Part shown: positions 23,762-25,553 of the stretch, one piece after another
Position numbering within the stretch: the stretch's first letter is position 1
Layout: every line of letters begins with the position of its first letter
Translations under genes and position numbers: made by a program
Notes under the pieces: generated by a model
The model's input: only the letters and a program-made list of their open reading frames with translations
What the model was told of the DNA's origin: nothing
The model's database searches: none
DNA from: an uncultured Opitutia bacterium
Lineage (GTDB): Bacteria; Verrucomicrobiota; Verrucomicrobiia; Opitutales; UBA953
DNA: 25,553 bases
Assembly: GCA_937874455.1 (NCBI GenBank)
Contig: CALNBE010000232.1
Coordinates: 1-25,553 of the forward strand
Reading direction: 5' to 3'

Positions 23762-24331
23762 ATGAGCCTCATGCAATGCGATGCTCCCGCTCCGACCCCG
23801 GTGACCGTCTGGACCATCGGGCATTCCACTCGACCTTGGGACGAGTTCTTACAACTGCTGTCCGCACAAGGCATCTCGGCGATCGCGGACGTGCGTCGCT
23901 TCCCAGGATCGCGTCGTTACCCTTGGTTTTCGTCCGAGCAGATGGCTGAAACGTTGCCAGCGCACGGCGTGGAGTATCTCTGGATTCCTGAACTGGGCGG
24001 GCGGCGCAAGGTGCAGCCGGATTCGCCCAATGGTGCGTGGGACAACGCCGCGTTTCAGGGCTACGCAGATCACATGGCGACCGCCGAGTTCGCCGGCGGG
24101 CTATCGAAGGTGCTTGCACTGGGGGGCAAACATCGGACCGCGCTGATGTGCGCGGAGGCACCCTGGTGGCGCTGCCACCGACGTCTCATCTCCGACCTGC
24201 TGACGCACCGGGGCCATGAGGTGCTGCACATCGTGTCCCACGCCGAACCCAAGCCGCATCCGCTGAACCCGATGGCGCAGGCCGCCGGGCCAGCGCTTGT
24301 CTACCCACCGGCTCAGACGGAGCTGTTCTGA
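23762..24331 (+). CDS. DUF488 family protein
   Basis: The 189-residue protein shows the DUF488 signature: TIGHSTRPWDEFLQLL, then IADVRRFPGSRRYPWFS, YLWIPELGGRR and LMCAEAPWWRCHRRLISDLL, where a Cys-Ala-Glu and a C-H-R motif are conserved. No signal peptide or membrane helix is present. The biochemical role of the family is not established; the conserved Cys and Arg residues suggest an enzyme. ATG 23762 or ATG 23771 could be the start, and neither has a strong ribosome site. It lies 106 bases after ligD; DUF488 genes often sit near stress and repair genes, which fits here. Confidence 0.88.
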   Translation: MSLMQCDAPAPTPVTVWTIGHSTRPWDEFLQLLSAQGISAIADVRRFPGSRRYPWFSSEQMAETLPAHGVEYLWIPELGGRRKVQPDSPNGAWDNAAFQGYADHMATAEFAGGLSKVLALGGKHRTALMCAEAPWWRCHRRLISDLLTHRGHEVLHIVSHAEPKPHPLNPMAQAAGPALVYPPAQTELF

Positions 24332-24396
24332 ACCAACCAGTAGGGCGATCGCGTGTCGCGCTCGCCCGGCGCATTTCCCCCATCGAGCAAGCGAAG

Positions 24397-25326
24397 ATGA
24401 CCAGTCCAAGCCTACCAACCTCGCAGGACCTGCCTGCCTTCGACGCCATCGTGATCGGCGGAAGCTATGCGGGCATGTCGGCTGCCTTGCAGTTGGCGCG
24501 CGCTTGCCGCACGGTGTTGGTGATAGACCACGGGCAGCCCCGCAACCAACGCGCTGGGAAGGCGCACGGGTGTTTGGGGTGGGATGGGGTGAGCCCCGCA
24601 GCCATGCTTGAGACCGGTCGCCGGCAGTTGCTCGCCTACGAGCGAGTGCAATGGGCGACCGATGAGGCCACCGACGCCGCCGGTTCACTCGAGGCAGGGT
24701 TCCGTGTCGATTGTGCATCCGGCGATTACTACCACGCCCAGCGACTGATACTTGCGCACGGCGTGGAGGATCGGTTGCCCGACGTCCCGGGGCTCGCGGA
24801 GCGATGGGGAAAAACCGTCCTCCATTGCCCCTACTGCCACGGCTATGAAATCTGCGGAACAGCCATCGGCGTGCTTATTGCGTCCAGATCCGAAGCGATG
24901 GACCAAGTCAGGGCGCTTTCTCAGTGGGGACAGATCACGGCGTTCCACGACGGCGCGCTTTCTGCGTCGGAGGTGGAAGAGCTTTCTCTGCAGCTGAGGG
25001 GCATCGGTGCGACCCTGGAGAAGGAGGCCCTGGTTGGCATGACCGGCAAAGCGTCCTTGACTCTCGCAGACGGCAGCTCCCGCGAAGTGGAAGCCTTGTT
25101 CGTCCACCCGGAAACCACGTTGGCCTCCGGCTTGGCCAAATGCTTGGGTTGCGCAACCGAGGACGCGGGATGCATCACGACCGATTCGGCCAAGCAATCC
25201 ACCATCCCAGGGGTGTTCGCGTGCGGCGATGCAGCCCGGTTTGCAGGGAACATCGCCCTGGCGGTGGGGGAGGGAGCCTTGGCGGGCGTGGCCGCACACC
25301 GATCTTTGCTTGGCTTGCTCCCCTAA
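24397..25326 (+). CDS. thioredoxin-reductase-like FAD-dependent oxidoreductase
   Basis: The 309-residue flavoprotein has an N-terminal FAD Rossmann motif (AIVIGGSYAGMSAALQLA, residues 17-34), the redox pair C144-P-Y-C147 in HCPYCHGYE, and the C-terminal FAD motif PGVFACGDAARFAGNIALAVGEGALAG. This matches the pyridine-nucleotide disulfide oxidoreductase class II (TrxB-like) group with CPYCHGYE rather than CATC. The expected nucleotide-binding glycines after the Cys pair are not classical: the segment reads IGVLIASRSEAMDQV, a feature shared by several members of this subgroup. The gene stands 65 bases after DUF488 on the same strand. The electron donor and substrate are unknown. Confidence 0.88.
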   Translation: MTSPSLPTSQDLPAFDAIVIGGSYAGMSAALQLARACRTVLVIDHGQPRNQRAGKAHGCLGWDGVSPAAMLETGRRQLLAYERVQWATDEATDAAGSLEAGFRVDCASGDYYHAQRLILAHGVEDRLPDVPGLAERWGKTVLHCPYCHGYEICGTAIGVLIASRSEAMDQVRALSQWGQITAFHDGALSASEVEELSLQLRGIGATLEKEALVGMTGKASLTLADGSSREVEALFVHPETTLASGLAKCLGCATEDAGCITTDSAKQSTIPGVFACGDAARFAGNIALAVGEGALAGVAAHRSLLGLLP

Positions 25327-25355
25327 CGCAGGCCCCGAAGGGCTCAAGAATGTCT

Positions 25356-25553
25356 CTATTTCCGTCCAATAGGATCAATCGCTGAACGGCGAGGGCCGCT
25401 CTCGATTGACTGAAGCAGCGCTCCGGTCGTGCGCACTTGGACGCTCCCGGTGGATCGCAGCAGCGTCAGCGCGGCGGACCGGCGCTTTGGCAGGCACGCC
25501 GTGGCGTCGGAGATGACAACGGTAGAGAACTCCCGCGAGTGTGCGTCGATAGC
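25356..25553 (-). CDS. C-terminus of a probable isochorismatase-family hydrolase (partial)
   Basis: The last 65 codons of a minus-strand gene enter from the right edge, with the stop at 25356-25358. The fragment reads FSTVVISDATACLPKRRSAA followed by LTLLRSTGSVQVRTTGALLQ. A V-V-x-DA-x-A strand-turn followed by an AL-x-LL helix and a V-x-TT-x-x-LL end is typical of the C-terminal part of isochorismatase/nicotinamidase-like cysteine hydrolases. The catalytic residues are outside the window. It converges with the flavoprotein gene, with 29 bases between the stops. Confidence 0.55.
   Translation of the reverse strand, partial: AIDAHSREFSTVVISDATACLPKRRSAALTLLRSTGSVQVRTTGALLQSIESGPRRSAIDPIGRK

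Noticed and set aside
25332..25343. GCCC-CGAA-GGGC hairpin after the flavoprotein gene
   Set aside because: The stem has only four base pairs and no T-run, so it was not called a terminator.

Overview
The window is a GC-rich chromosome (or large replicon) segment from a proteobacterium. The set of families (a Ku/LigD repair pair with LigD domains in the Pseudomonas-like PE-ligase-polymerase order, an H-NS-type protein, archaic chaperone-usher pili, a ferritin-like DUF892 protein and a BLUF photoreceptor) together with high-GC codon use suggests a gamma- or beta-proteobacterium, possibly of the Xanthomonadales. That placement is inference. No rRNA, tRNA or CRISPR array was seen.

Bases 1-1220 hold an operon of at least four small genes, each overlapping the next by the four bases ATGA: the tail of an upstream gene, a small membrane protein and two helix-turn-helix proteins, one with three HTH units. 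Bases 1348-9129 look like an acquired defence/nuclease island. It has a type III restriction-modification pair (mod, res), with mod interrupted by one in-frame TAA and a patch of low G+C in its middle. An OLD-family ATPase/TOPRIM nuclease follows 21 bases after res. On the other strand lie an unrecognised low-GC gene and a VRR-NUC nuclease. Next come an H-NS-family protein with a histone-like tail (9640-10143), a doubtful small ORF and an HNH-type protein.

Bases 11149-14620 are a compact archaic (Csu-like) pilus locus: one spore-coat-U pilin, a strong terminator, a periplasmic chaperone and an outer-membrane usher, with no tip adhesin. The chaperone reading frame is broken by an extra copy of the 8-bp palindrome GGCATGCC. 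Removing one copy restores a normal C-terminus that stops ten bases before the usher start, so this may be a phase-variable switch. Bases 14786-17323 form a signalling patch: a BLUF blue-light sensor, a PAS histidine kinase coupled to a single-domain response regulator, and a divergent second single-domain regulator with a textbook terminator.

Bases 17367-25553 read like a stress and repair region: a secreted sorbosone-dehydrogenase/PEBP fusion, a divergent DUF892 ferritin-like protein, then ku, a 58-residue DUF3606 gene and ligD (non-homologous end joining), a DUF488 protein, a thioredoxin-reductase-like flavoprotein, and at the right edge the C-terminus of a probable isochorismatase-family hydrolase.
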